From positions 1 through 64,000 of the forward strand of contig JBBDJE010000053.1 of assembly GCA_040880065.1 (NCBI GenBank): a stretch of 64,000 nt of DNA. The letters run 5' to 3'. The position numbers were made by a program, and so were the translations under genes. Origin of the DNA: Abyssibius sp040880065. GTDB lineage: Bacteria; Pseudomonadota; Alphaproteobacteria; Rhodobacterales; Rhodobacteraceae. Shown here piece after piece: positions 31,226 through 39,557 of the stretch. The stretch's first letter is position 1, and the number at the start of each line of letters is the position of its first letter. A model generated the notes under the pieces. The model was not told the origin of the DNA. It made no database searches and saw nothing but the letters and a program-made list of their open reading frames with translations.

Positions 31226-32053
31226 ATGCAAAACACCGCACTTGAAGCCGCCATTGAAGCCGCGTGGGAAGCCCGCGACACGATCAGCCCCGCCACAACA
31301 GGCGAAACCCGCGATGCGATCGAGCACACGCTCGGCGCACTTGACAGCGGCGCACTGCGTGTAGCCGAGCCGCGCGACAGCGGTGAATGGCATGTCAACC
31401 AATGGGCCAAGAAAGCGGTGTTGCTGTCCTTTCGGCTGAATGACATGAAACCGATTTCCGGCGGCAATGGTAACAGCACATGGTGGGACAAGGTTCCCTC
31501 CAAATTTGAGGGCTGGGGCGAAAGCCAATGGCGCGCGGCAGGCTTTCGCGCCGTTCCCGGTTCGATCGTGCGCCGCTCGGCCTATATCGCGCCGGGTGTG
31601 GTGCTGATGCCGTCCTTTGTAAACATCGGTGCCTATGTCGATGAAGGTTCGATGGTCGATGGCTGGGCCACGGTCGGAAGCTGCGCGCAGATCGGCAAAA
31701 ACGTGCACCTGTCCGGAGGTGTGGGCATTGGTGGCGTGCTGGAGCCCATGCAGGCCGGCCCGACGATCATTGAAGACAACTGCTTTATCGGCGCGCGCTC
31801 CGAAGTGGTCGAGGGCTGTATCGTGCGGACAGGTTCGGTGCTGGGCATGGGGGTGTTCATCGGCAAATCGACCAAGATCGTCGATCGTGAAACCGGCACC
31901 GTCAGCTATGGCGAAGTGCCGCCCTATTCGGTAGTCGTCGCCGGCTCCATGCCCTCGAAAAACGGCATCAACCTTTATTGTGCAGTCATCGTGAAACGGG
32001 TTGACGAACGCACCCGCTCCAAAACCAGCATCAACGAGCTTTTACGTGACTGA
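31226..32053 (+). CDS. dapD: 2,3,4,5-tetrahydropyridine-2,6-dicarboxylate N-succinyltransferase
   Basis: A 275-residue acyltransferase with a left-handed beta-helix of hexapeptide repeats (residues about 110-230, including VVLMPSFVNIGAYVDEGSM). It succinylates tetrahydrodipicolinate in lysine and diaminopimelate synthesis. AGGAG precedes the ATG. The normal C-terminus KRVDERTRSKTSINELLRD is intact. The next gene starts within the last codons here, and dapE follows two genes later, completing a dap cluster with an AT-rich gene wedged into it. Confidence 0.93.
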   Translation: MQNTALEAAIEAAWEARDTISPATTGETRDAIEHTLGALDSGALRVAEPRDSGEWHVNQWAKKAVLLSFRLNDMKPISGGNGNSTWWDKVPSKFEGWGESQWRAAGFRAVPGSIVRRSAYIAPGVVLMPSFVNIGAYVDEGSMVDGWATVGSCAQIGKNVHLSGGVGIGGVLEPMQAGPTIIEDNCFIGARSEVVEGCIVRTGSVLGMGVFIGKSTKIVDRETGTVSYGEVPPYSVVVAGSMPSKNGINLYCAVIVKRVDERTRSKTSINELLRD

Positions 32054-32624
32054 TGAAATCGAACAAACAAGGAAAGAGTTCTTAGCCTTCCGCGATGATT
32101 GCATTTGGCTAGTAACTGTTTTCAATAACCACCAGAACCTTTTCGATAGAGGTCCGGAAACTGATGAACTACTTGTTAAAGTAGCTGGATGGTTTTTTAT
32201 GGACTTTAGTATCGTTTCTCAAGAGTATTTTGCCGTTCTCGTTGGTAGGTTAACCGACCCGGCGTCAAAAGGAAAATATGCAAATCTATCAGTAGACTAT
32301 GTATTGGCCCAACTCGATAGCCTTGATTTATCGACAGAAGCTATTGGACAAATTGCCGATGACATAAATCTCTACTCCAAGAATACCCTAGAAGCACGTA
32401 ACAAACTGGTAGCACACAGAGATCGTGACACGATTCTAAATCCCAGACCACCTAAGGAATGGCCCAAGATAGAAGCGACACAGTTTGTTAGAAACATTAA
32501 TAGCTTCTGCAATTTGGTCGCTGTTCAATTGGAGCTTGAGCCACTAGATTTTCTAGCAACTCCTGCAAAAGGGGATGCCATTGACTTAATTAAGTTCTTA
32601 AAGGCGACTGGGGGTAATCGGTGA
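32046..32624 (+). CDS. HEPN-like (AbiU2-type) AT-rich protein between dap genes
   Basis: A 192-residue mainly helical protein. It carries an R-x5-H signature, ARNKLVAHRD, with R118 and H124 counted from a GTG start at 32046. R-x(4-6)-H is the catalytic motif of HEPN ribonucleases, and the surrounding sequence recalls AbiU2-type phage-defence proteins. Base composition is foreign: 25 of 60 bases are G or C from 32101, against 39 of 60 in the dapD stretch from 31681. The GTG start overlaps the dapD end by 8 bases, and the stop overlaps the next start (GTGA). A longer frame from TTG at 32001 is open but lies in dapD. No antitoxin-like partner is obvious. Confidence 0.55.
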   Translation: MTDEIEQTRKEFLAFRDDCIWLVTVFNNHQNLFDRGPETDELLVKVAGWFFMDFSIVSQEYFAVLVGRLTDPASKGKYANLSVDYVLAQLDSLDLSTEAIGQIADDINLYSKNTLEARNKLVAHRDRDTILNPRPPKEWPKIEATQFVRNINSFCNLVAVQLELEPLDFLATPAKGDAIDLIKFLKATGGNR

Positions 32625-32980
32625 GATTGTCGGAAAAAAAACCCAAACGCCCCCAGCAGGTGTTTACCCTGCTGGTCGAGGTGGGCCGCAGCCCCGATGA
32701 TGACCTGCCAAAGGGCGCAACAGGTGCGGCGCTGATGGTCTATGCCAGCGGAGTGGATGAACAAGAAGCGGTGAATGAAACCGTGAATGTGCTGCAAACC
32801 GCAGGGCTGAACCCGCTCGATGTTTCGGGCTATGGCACGCTGGAGGAACGGCTGGCTGACGGGCACGACATTTCGGAAGAGGAACGCGGGCTGATGGACC
32901 GTGCCTTGGCCGAAAATGCCGTGATCGTCGCGCAGATGACCCCGTTTTTCGAGGATAAAAAGCCGAACGGCCCCCATTAG
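32621..32980 (+). CDS. conserved small protein of unknown function
   Basis: A 119-residue acidic, soluble protein (VFTLLVEVGRSPDDDLPKGATG, then EEERGLMDRALAENAVIVAQMTPFF). It looks like a conserved alphaproteobacterial protein, but I cannot name a function. The start is unclear: GTG at 32621 overlaps the HEPN stop, and TTG at 32627 would give MSEKKPKRPQQ, closer to what a native start should look like. It ends 9 bp before dapE and probably belonged to the dap operon before the insertion. Confidence 0.6.
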   Translation: MRLSEKKPKRPQQVFTLLVEVGRSPDDDLPKGATGAALMVYASGVDEQEAVNETVNVLQTAGLNPLDVSGYGTLEERLADGHDISEEERGLMDRALAENAVIVAQMTPFFEDKKPNGPH

Positions 32981-32989
32981 GAACCTGTC

Positions 32990-34135
32990 ATGCAACTGGA
33001 CCCTGTAGAGCTTACCGCCAAACTGGTGCGCTGCGCCTCTGTCACACCGGATGAGGGCGGCGCGCTGGTGTTGCTGGAAGAATTGCTTTCAAAGGCGGGC
33101 TTTAGCTGCACGCGCGTCGACCGTGGCGGCATTTGCAACCTGTTTGCTCGCTGGGGCACGCCCGGCAATGGCCGCACCTTCGGCTTTAACGGCCATACCG
33201 ATGTGGTGCCCGTGGGCAACCGCGATGACTGGACGCACGACCCGTTCGGTGCAGAAATTCACAATGGCAAGCTTTACGGGCGCGGCAGTGTTGACATGAA
33301 ATCAGGCGTGGCCGCCTTTGTGGCCGCCGCGGTGGATTTTGTCACCGAAACCCCGCCTAATGGCAGCATTGTCATCACCATCACAGGTGATGAAGAAGGC
33401 GACGCGCTGCACGGCACCACGGCGATTCTGGACTGGATGGCCGCCAATGGCGAACGTATGGACCATTGCCTTGTGGGCGAGCCGACCAGCCCCGACACGA
33501 TGGGCGAGATGATGAAGATCGGGCGGCGCGGCTCGATGACCGCCTATTTCGTGGCGCGCGGGCAACAGGGGCATTCGGCCTATCCGCAGCGTGCGCGCAA
33601 CCCGCTGCCTGCTTTGGCGCGCCTGCTGGACCGGCTTGCCAGCCACGAGCTCGACAAGGGCACCGCACATTTTGATGCCTCAACCCTTGCCATCACAACA
33701 ATCGACTGTGGCAACCCTGCCAATAACGTAATCCCTGCCAGCGGGCGCGCAACTGTGAATATCCGCTTTAACGATGCGCATACTGCAGAACGTATAACCG
33801 CGTGGATGGCGTCGGAAATTGCAAAAATAACCGCCGAAACGGGCATTGAAATCGACATGCAGATCAAGGTTTCGGGCGAGAGCTTCATTACCGAGCCGGG
33901 TGAATTCTCAGAACTTGTGGCCGATGCTGTGGCGGAACAATTCGGCCAGCGCCCGCAATACTCCACAAGCGGCGGCACATCAGATGCGCGGTTCATCAAA
34001 GCCCATTGCCCGGTGGTGGAATTCGGGCTTGTCGGGCGCGGTATGCATCAGGTTGACGAATGCGTGGAGGTTGCGCAGATCGGCCAGCTCAAAGCCGTTT
34101 ATACAGGTATTTTGCGCCGCTACTTTACCCCCTGA
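32990..34135 (+). CDS. dapE: succinyl-diaminopimelate desuccinylase
   Basis: A 381-residue M20-family zinc peptidase homologue. FNGHTDVVPVG holds the first zinc histidine and aspartate, GSVDMKSGVAAF follows, and TGDEEGDA contains the catalytic and zinc glutamates. A dimerisation domain occupies the middle. It removes succinate from N-succinyl-LL-diaminopimelate in lysine and peptidoglycan synthesis. The length is normal. It completes the dapD-dapE pair interrupted by the HEPN-like gene. Confidence 0.93.
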   Translation: MQLDPVELTAKLVRCASVTPDEGGALVLLEELLSKAGFSCTRVDRGGICNLFARWGTPGNGRTFGFNGHTDVVPVGNRDDWTHDPFGAEIHNGKLYGRGSVDMKSGVAAFVAAAVDFVTETPPNGSIVITITGDEEGDALHGTTAILDWMAANGERMDHCLVGEPTSPDTMGEMMKIGRRGSMTAYFVARGQQGHSAYPQRARNPLPALARLLDRLASHELDKGTAHFDASTLAITTIDCGNPANNVIPASGRATVNIRFNDAHTAERITAWMASEIAKITAETGIEIDMQIKVSGESFITEPGEFSELVADAVAEQFGQRPQYSTSGGTSDARFIKAHCPVVEFGLVGRGMHQVDECVEVAQIGQLKAVYTGILRRYFTP

Positions 34136-34259
34136 TACACCCGCACCGCCTTAGTGTGAAAAGCACCGCCCTGCGGGTTCGTTACAAAATTGCTCGCCCG
34201 CCAGTTCTTTTAGCTGTTAAGCTGGGCCGCACATGCATCAACACTATTGGGGGGGTAAA

Positions 34260-34631
34260 ATGGAGTTGAACTGGTTGGCATTTATCGTCGGCGCCATCGC
34301 CGCCTTTATGGCGGGCTGGGCGTGGTATAGCCCAATGGTCTTTGGCAAGGGCTGGGCAGCGGGCTCGAAGGTTGAACTGGGCAGCGCATCATCCATGCCG
34401 GTTTTTGCCATGGTCGTGCAATTGATCGCGGTTTTTCTATTATCGCTGGTCGTCTCGCTAACCGCGCTAGATGCCGGGCTTTATACAGCCATTGCCGCCA
34501 TTCTGGCCGCTGCCGCTTTCGTTGTGTCCAGCGGTGCCTTCATCCATAAATCGGCCTACGCGCTCTTCGTTGATGGTGGCTATATCATCCTGTCGGGCGT
34601 CATCATGATAGCCTGTCACGCCATCTTCTAG
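34260..34631 (+). CDS. DUF1761 small membrane protein
   Basis: A 123-residue protein with about four hydrophobic segments. The start MELNWLAFIVGAIAAFMAGWAWYSPMVFGKGW matches the DUF1761 pattern of W-F-GxxWYxxxxFGKxW (shown here in overlapping parts). The RBS GGGGGG is five bases before the ATG. Its role in the inner membrane is unknown. It follows dapE after 124 bp and precedes the epimerase gene. Confidence 0.7.
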   Translation: MELNWLAFIVGAIAAFMAGWAWYSPMVFGKGWAAGSKVELGSASSMPVFAMVVQLIAVFLLSLVVSLTALDAGLYTAIAAILAAAAFVVSSGAFIHKSAYALFVDGGYIILSGVIMIACHAIF

Positions 34632-34707
34632 CCACCCATGCGGCGATTTGCGTGCTGTCACCCCGCCTGAAAATGGCATAGCTGGGTGGCAAAATCAGGG
34701 GGATGCG

Positions 34708-35112
34708 ATGATAGGACGCTTAAACCATGTGGCAATTGCCGTGCCCGACCTTGGCGCGGCCATCGCCCTTTACCGCGATGCGCTTGGTGCTGAAGTTGGC
34801 GCGCCGCAAGACGAGCCCGACCTCGGTGTGACAGTGGTGTTCATCACCCTGCCCAACACGAAAATCGAGCTGCTTTACCCGCTTGGCGAAGCCTCGCCCA
34901 TTGCCGGTTTTCTTGAGAAAAACCCGTCTGGCGGCATTCACCATATTTGCTACGAGGTTGAAGACATTCTTGTGGCCCGCGACAGGCTTACCGCCAGTGG
35001 TGCGCGCGTTCTTGGCGGGGGCGTGCCAAAAATCGGTGCGCATGGCAAGCCGGTTTTGTTTTTGCACCCGAAAGATTTCAACGGCACGCTGATCGAATTG
35101 GAGCAGGTATGA
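34708..35112 (+). CDS. mce: methylmalonyl-CoA epimerase
   Basis: A 134-residue VOC-superfamily enzyme. LNHVAIAVPDL gives the first metal histidine, IHHICYEVEDI the second metal-binding segment, and LIELEQV the terminal glutamate. It epimerises methylmalonyl-CoA in propionate breakdown. The start MIGRLNHV follows AGGGGG and is preferred to an extension of 20 residues. It overlaps the DUF1467 gene (ATGA). Assignment is good for the family; VOC lactoylglutathione-type activities are less likely. Confidence 0.82.
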   Translation: MIGRLNHVAIAVPDLGAAIALYRDALGAEVGAPQDEPDLGVTVVFITLPNTKIELLYPLGEASPIAGFLEKNPSGGIHHICYEVEDILVARDRLTASGARVLGGGVPKIGAHGKPVLFLHPKDFNGTLIELEQV

Positions 35113-35378
35113 GCATTGTATCCTTCATCGTTCTCTTCGCCGTTATCTGGTTCATGACGCTGATGATCATGCTCCCCATCGGCCTGCGCACGCAAGGCGA
35201 AGAAAATGACACGGTCAGGGGCACGCCATCCTCAGCGCCATCCAACCTGCGCATGGGGCGCAAACTGGCCATTGTTACGCTTATCGCGGTGCCCATTTGG
35301 CTGGGGCTGAGCGCGATCATCGAATATGACGTGGTGACAGTGGCCGATCTGGACTGGCGCGGTGTGCTGTCGCGCTAG
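35109..35378 (+). CDS. DUF1467 small membrane protein
   Basis: An 89-residue protein with two hydrophobic segments (SFIVLFAVIWFMTLMIMLPIGL and LAIVTLIAVPIWLGLSAII, each read in pieces) around a polar loop containing RTQGEEND. This is the DUF1467 pattern, common in Alphaproteobacteria and often next to methylmalonyl-CoA epimerase. It is translationally coupled to that gene. Function is unknown. Confidence 0.75.
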   Translation: MSIVSFIVLFAVIWFMTLMIMLPIGLRTQGEENDTVRGTPSSAPSNLRMGRKLAIVTLIAVPIWLGLSAIIEYDVVTVADLDWRGVLSR

Positions 35379-35382
35379 GCGA

Positions 35383-35477
35383 GCCGCGTTCATATCCATT
35401 CACGCGCCACGCTCTAAATGCTGATGACGCATGTTTTGAATGCAGAAAACCGGTTCCCACTTTTGTTGCAACATGCT
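35383..35477. repeat. alphaproteobacterial intergenic repeat with AAAACCGGTTCCCACTTTT core, copy A
   Basis: The same element occurs at 42122-42222 in the same orientation. Shared parts are CATTCACGC, ACGCTCTAA, ACGCATGTTT, AATGCAGAAAACCGGTTCCC, CACTTTT and GCAACATGCT. Both copies contain a GCATGT/ACATGC outer stem around the core. In copy A the inner TGCAGAAAA arm is less perfectly matched. It lies between convergent genes and may help end transcription. Confidence 0.8.
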
Positions 35478-36056
35478 TTAGGCGCGCATCCAGCTCGTTT
35501 TGGCGGCAATATCCGGGCGCGGGCGTTCGGGCGGTGCGGCGCGTTCGGTGCCAATATGAATAAACCCGGCCACAAACTCATCGGGCGCAAGCTCTAGCCC
35601 TTGCTGCAAAAATGCCGGGTCCAGCGCCATCCAGCCGCTTAGCCAGTTCGCACCCCAACCTGCGGCGGCGGCGGCATTGAGCAGCGACAGGCACACTGCA
35701 CCCGCCGAAAGTATTTGTTCGACCTGTGGCACTTTTTCGCTGATCACAGGCGATGAAATCACCGCAACCACCAGCCCAGCATCGGCAAACTGGCTTTTGG
35801 ATTTTGCGATTTGTTCCGCCGCGTGCCCCATTTCAGTGGCACGCGCCTCGGTCAATGCAGCAAGCCGCGCCAACGCCTCTCCTTGCAGAACGATAAGACG
35901 CCACGGCTCGAGCTTGCCATGGTCGGGCACACGCAATCCGGCTTCAAAAATCGGGGCGAGCGCCGCTTCATCGGGCACAGGCAGGCCAAGCGATTTTGCC
36001 GGGCGCGAGCGGCGGGTGCGCAGAAAATCCAGCACTTCGGAATTGGCTTTAGGCAT
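35478..36056 (-). CDS. nitroreductase family FMN protein (YdjA-like)
   Basis: A 192-residue NADH/NADPH-dependent flavin reductase-like protein. The N-terminal RTRRSRPAKSLGLPVPDEAA, AGLRVPDHGKLEPWRLIVL and the C-terminal AAAAAGWGANWLSGW blocks match small YdjA-type nitroreductases. The physiological substrate is unknown. A strong AGGAGG precedes the ATG. It is the last gene of the leftward his cluster by position, but 26 bp separate it from hisG, so co-transcription is only likely. Confidence 0.8.
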   Translation of the reverse strand: MPKANSEVLDFLRTRRSRPAKSLGLPVPDEAALAPIFEAGLRVPDHGKLEPWRLIVLQGEALARLAALTEARATEMGHAAEQIAKSKSQFADAGLVVAVISSPVISEKVPQVEQILSAGAVCLSLLNAAAAAGWGANWLSGWMALDPAFLQQGLELAPDEFVAGFIHIGTERAAPPERPRPDIAAKTSWMRA

Positions 36057-36082
36057 GGGGCCTCCTGAATTAGGCGTTTAAC

Positions 36083-36772
36083 TTACGCGCCGAGTTGGGC
36101 CAGAAACCGGCTGCGCAATGCGTCCAGCCCTGTCCAATTGGCCGTTTTTGCGGCAAATAGCGTGGCCTGGCTGGCCAGAATTGGCGCGTCACCAATGATT
36201 TTCAAATGGTTTGCCGCCAGCGTTTCGCCCGATGATGTGATATCGGCAATCGCCTCGGCGGTCTGGTTGCGCACCGTGCCTTCGGTCGCGCCCTGACTGT
36301 CAACCAGTTGATAATCGGCAATACCGGCGCGCGCCAGATAATCACGCACTATCACGTGGTATTTGGTGGCAATGCGCATGCGAAACCCGTGGCGGGCGCG
36401 GAATTGCGCCGCGATTGCGTCAAAATCATCCAGACTGTCACAGTCAACCCAGGCGCGTGGCACGGCCAATATCAGGTCGGCATGGCCAAAACCCATGGGC
36501 GCGATCACCTCGACGGCGCTGGAATGGGCGGGAATTTTTTCGTGCACCAGATCCAGCCCTGTCACGCCGAAATGGATGCGCCCGGCGGCAAGTTCGCGCG
36601 GAATTTCACCGGCCGAGAGCAGTTGCAATTCCAACCCGTCAAACCCGTCGACCTGGCCTGCATATTCACGGCCCAAACCACTGCGCGCCAGCGTAACACC
36701 ACGCGCTGCGAACCAGTCAAAACACTGTTCCTGCAAACGGCCCTTGGAGGGCACCGCAAGACGAATGCGCAT
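36083..36772 (-). CDS. hisG: ATP phosphoribosyltransferase catalytic subunit (short form)
   Basis: A 229-residue short-form HisG that lacks the C-terminal regulatory domain of long forms. MRIRLAVPSKGRLQEQCFDW starts the first lobe, and GVTGLDLVHE and GFGHADLILAVP are conserved. It catalyses the first histidine-biosynthetic step, but short forms need HisZ, encoded immediately upstream with a TAATG overlap. Its length and partner agree. Confidence 0.9.
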   Translation of the reverse strand: MRIRLAVPSKGRLQEQCFDWFAARGVTLARSGLGREYAGQVDGFDGLELQLLSAGEIPRELAAGRIHFGVTGLDLVHEKIPAHSSAVEVIAPMGFGHADLILAVPRAWVDCDSLDDFDAIAAQFRARHGFRMRIATKYHVIVRDYLARAGIADYQLVDSQGATEGTVRNQTAEAIADITSSGETLAANHLKIIGDAPILASQATLFAAKTANWTGLDALRSRFLAQLGA

Positions 36773-37914
36773 TACCCCCCCCCTTTTGCGGCCAATAGCG
36801 CCTCGGGGCGCAGGATGCCGCCAATCGCAGGAATGCCCTGCCCCTGACCGAGCATTGCGGTCATGGCATCATAGCGCCCGCCTTGGGCAATTTGCGGCAG
36901 ATCAGGGCGGTTCAGGGCCTGAAAGCCAAAAACAAACCCGTCGTAATATTCCAGCGTTGTGCGCCCGAAACTTGCTTCAAAGGGCAGGCCTGCCGTATCG
37001 ACCCCGGCAGCGTGCAAGGCTGCTGCACGGTCTGCAAACTGCACAGCAACGCTGCCAAGCGCGGGCAGCTTCTCGGCCAGTATATCAAGCTTGGGTGCGA
37101 TCTTATCAACCATGCCCGCAAGGCTTAGCACAGCATTCAGCACGGCAACCTCGCTTGCATTTAGCGGTGGCTGTTCTGCCTCGTCTGCCAGCACGGCCGC
37201 CCGCGCTTCAATTTCCTCAAGCGCGCGCAACCCGATAAGCGGTGCGGCATCGCAAACCAACCCCGCCAGCCGCCCGGCGTGAACCGCATCAAGCAGTGAT
37301 TGGCGGGCTTCAGTTGGCCGCGACGGCGCGCTAAAGCGTTCAAGCAAGTGCTTGAACCGCGCAGGCCGCCACAAATGGCGCATTAGCGCGGCGCGACGCG
37401 CGGCAGAAGTGGTTAAGCCATTAACGGCTGCGCGTAAAATCCCCAGATCGCCGGTTGCAGCCTGAACAGGCAAATCGCTTAGGGCCGTCTGCATCAGACA
37501 AAACACCTCGGCGTCGATTTCGGCGGCATCACCACGGTCAAACCGTTCGAACCCCACTTGCATATATTCATTGGGCCGCGCCGACCCTGCCGCCTGACGC
37601 CGCCAGACCTGCCCGTAATACATATAGCGCGCAGGCTCGCTGCCATCGCGCATATGCAGTTGCACCACGGGCACCGTAAAGTCGGGCCGCAGCAGCATTT
37701 CGCCTTGCGCCGGATCGGTCGTTGTATAGGCGCGCGCACGAATATCTTCGCCATAAAGGTCGATCAGCACATCGGCGGGCAGCAGCGCGGGCGGGTCCAG
37801 CCATTCGGCCCCGGCATCGGCAAACAGCGCCAAAAGCCGCGCAACCTCGCCCTGAAGCGCGCGCAACCCTGCGCCAGACCGTCCGCCGGGCAGATATGCG
37901 CGGTCAGTCTGCAT
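36772..37914 (-). CDS. hisZ: ATP phosphoribosyltransferase regulatory subunit
   Basis: A 380-residue histidyl-tRNA synthetase paralogue without aminoacylation ability. Class II motif 2-like sequence is present (YYGQVWRRQAAGSARPNEYMQVG), but the C-terminal anticodon-binding domain of HisS is absent. It forms the hetero-octameric complex with short HisG. The start MQTDRAYL gives an 11-base overlap with hisS upstream. The hisS-hisZ-hisG order places enzyme and evolved regulator next to each other. Confidence 0.9.
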   Translation of the reverse strand: MQTDRAYLPGGRSGAGLRALQGEVARLLALFADAGAEWLDPPALLPADVLIDLYGEDIRARAYTTTDPAQGEMLLRPDFTVPVVQLHMRDGSEPARYMYYGQVWRRQAAGSARPNEYMQVGFERFDRGDAAEIDAEVFCLMQTALSDLPVQAATGDLGILRAAVNGLTTSAARRAALMRHLWRPARFKHLLERFSAPSRPTEARQSLLDAVHAGRLAGLVCDAAPLIGLRALEEIEARAAVLADEAEQPPLNASEVAVLNAVLSLAGMVDKIAPKLDILAEKLPALGSVAVQFADRAAALHAAGVDTAGLPFEASFGRTTLEYYDGFVFGFQALNRPDLPQIAQGGRYDAMTAMLGQGQGIPAIGGILRPEALLAAKGGG

Positions 37915-39400
37915 GTGCAGCCCGTGCAATCATCTTTTGCACCTCGCCAACCAGATCGACCCGCTTCACGCTACGCTGCGCGGGTTGGGATTTCCATTCT
38001 TCGTTCGTCGTAATATCGGCCGCCAAAGCCGCGCCAAGGGCAAGGTCCTTCAGTTGCACAACGCCGTCGGCACGCTCATGGCTGCCCTCGATCACCGCCA
38101 CGGGGCTGTTGCGCTGGTCGGCATATTTAAGCTGGCGGCCAAGGTCCTTGGGGTTACCCATATACATTTCGGCGCGGATACCTGCGGCGCGCAACGCGCC
38201 CACCATGGCCTGATACTGCGCCAACTGGTCCTTATCCATAACGCAAACAACCACCGGCCCAAGTGATGTGCGGCGGGTTTGGCCCTTCGCCACAAGCGCC
38301 GCCAACAGCCTGTCGACCCCGATTGAAACGCCGGTTGCCGGCACTTCCTGCCCCGTAAAGCGCTTGACCAGATCATCATAGCGCCCGCCACCGGCGACCG
38401 AGCCAAACTGCTTTGGCCGCCCCTTTTCATCGTTGATCTCAAAGGTTAATTCAGCCTCGTAAACCGGGCCGGTATAATACCCAAGGCCGCGCACGACCGA
38501 AGGGTCGATCAGCACACGATCTGCGCCATAGCCTTGCGCATCGGCGAGCGTGGCAATGGTTTCAAGCTCGTCAACACCGGCAAGGCCAATGGCAGAACCC
38601 GCAACGGCATCGCGCAGATTTGCCAGCGTTTTGGCAGCATCATCGCCGCGCGAGGTCAGGAAAGCCAGCACGGGTGCGGCCTGGTCATCGCTTAAGCCAA
38701 CACCATCAATATAGGCGCCCGACGTATCAAGCCGACCCTTGCCCAAAAGCTGGCGCACACCCGCCGCGCCGACCTTGTCAAACTTGTCAATCGTGCGCAA
38801 AACCGCGTCGCGCTGGCCTGCATCGTCACTGGCAATATTCATGGAATCCAAAATACCGTTAAGCACTTTACGGTTATTGACTCTCACCACATAGTCGCCG
38901 CGCGAAATGCCAACGGCTTCCAGACAATCAGCCAGCATGGTGCAAATTTCGGCATCCGCCGCCACGCTGGGCGCGCCTACGGTATCGGCATCGCACTGGT
39001 AGAACTGGCGAAATCTTCCGGGGCCAGGCTTTTCGTTGCGCCAGACCGGGCCAAAACTGTAGCGGCGATAGGGGTTGGGCAGTGTGTTGCGAAACTGCGC
39101 GTAAACCCGTGCAAGCGGTGCGGTCAGATCATAGCGCAGCGCCATCCAGCTTTCATCTTCATCCTGCCAGGCGAAAACGCCGGCATTCGGGCGGTCAACA
39201 TCGGGCAGGAACTTGCCCAAAGCCTCGACCGTTTCAACAGCGCTGCTTTCCAGCGGGTCAAAGCCGTAGGCATGATACACATCGGAGATGCGGCGCAGCA
39301 TTTCTGCCCGCGCGGTCACATCTGCCCCGAAATAATCCTGAAAACCGCGCGGCGTTTCTGCGCGCGGGCGGCGTTGTTTGCCCGATTTGTCTTGTGCCAT
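37904..39400 (-). CDS. hisS: histidyl-tRNA synthetase
   Basis: A 498-residue class II synthetase. PRGFQDYFGADV near the N-terminus, motif 2 (SFGPVWRNEKPGPGRFRQFYQCD), the histidine-A motifs (ALRYDLTAPLARVYA and RGLGYYTGPVYEAEL) and motif 3 (GVSIGVDRLLAAL) are present, followed by the anticodon-binding domain. It charges tRNA-His. The start MAQDKSGKQ at 39400 is used, giving normal family length for Alphaproteobacteria. It is the first gene of the his cluster. Confidence 0.93.
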   Translation of the reverse strand: MAQDKSGKQRRPRAETPRGFQDYFGADVTARAEMLRRISDVYHAYGFDPLESSAVETVEALGKFLPDVDRPNAGVFAWQDEDESWMALRYDLTAPLARVYAQFRNTLPNPYRRYSFGPVWRNEKPGPGRFRQFYQCDADTVGAPSVAADAEICTMLADCLEAVGISRGDYVVRVNNRKVLNGILDSMNIASDDAGQRDAVLRTIDKFDKVGAAGVRQLLGKGRLDTSGAYIDGVGLSDDQAAPVLAFLTSRGDDAAKTLANLRDAVAGSAIGLAGVDELETIATLADAQGYGADRVLIDPSVVRGLGYYTGPVYEAELTFEINDEKGRPKQFGSVAGGGRYDDLVKRFTGQEVPATGVSIGVDRLLAALVAKGQTRRTSLGPVVVCVMDKDQLAQYQAMVGALRAAGIRAEMYMGNPKDLGRQLKYADQRNSPVAVIEGSHERADGVVQLKDLALGAALAADITTNEEWKSQPAQRSVKRVDLVGEVQKMIARAAHAD

Positions 39401-39557
39401 AGCGGCCCCCGGCCTGAAAACTCTCAGCGCAGTCCTATCGCAAAGCCGCGCGCAGGGGCAAGGCCGCATCATCGGCAATCTCTTAACCTCGCATTAACCA
39501 CGAGTTAACCGTTTCGGCGCATTTTAATAAACTAGTTGCGACTCCGAAGGGAAAAAC

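Noticed and set aside
32001..32045. Longer TTG-started form of the HEPN-like protein
   Set aside because: The first residues would be dapD codons read in another frame. The GTG at 32046 gives a natural short overlap.
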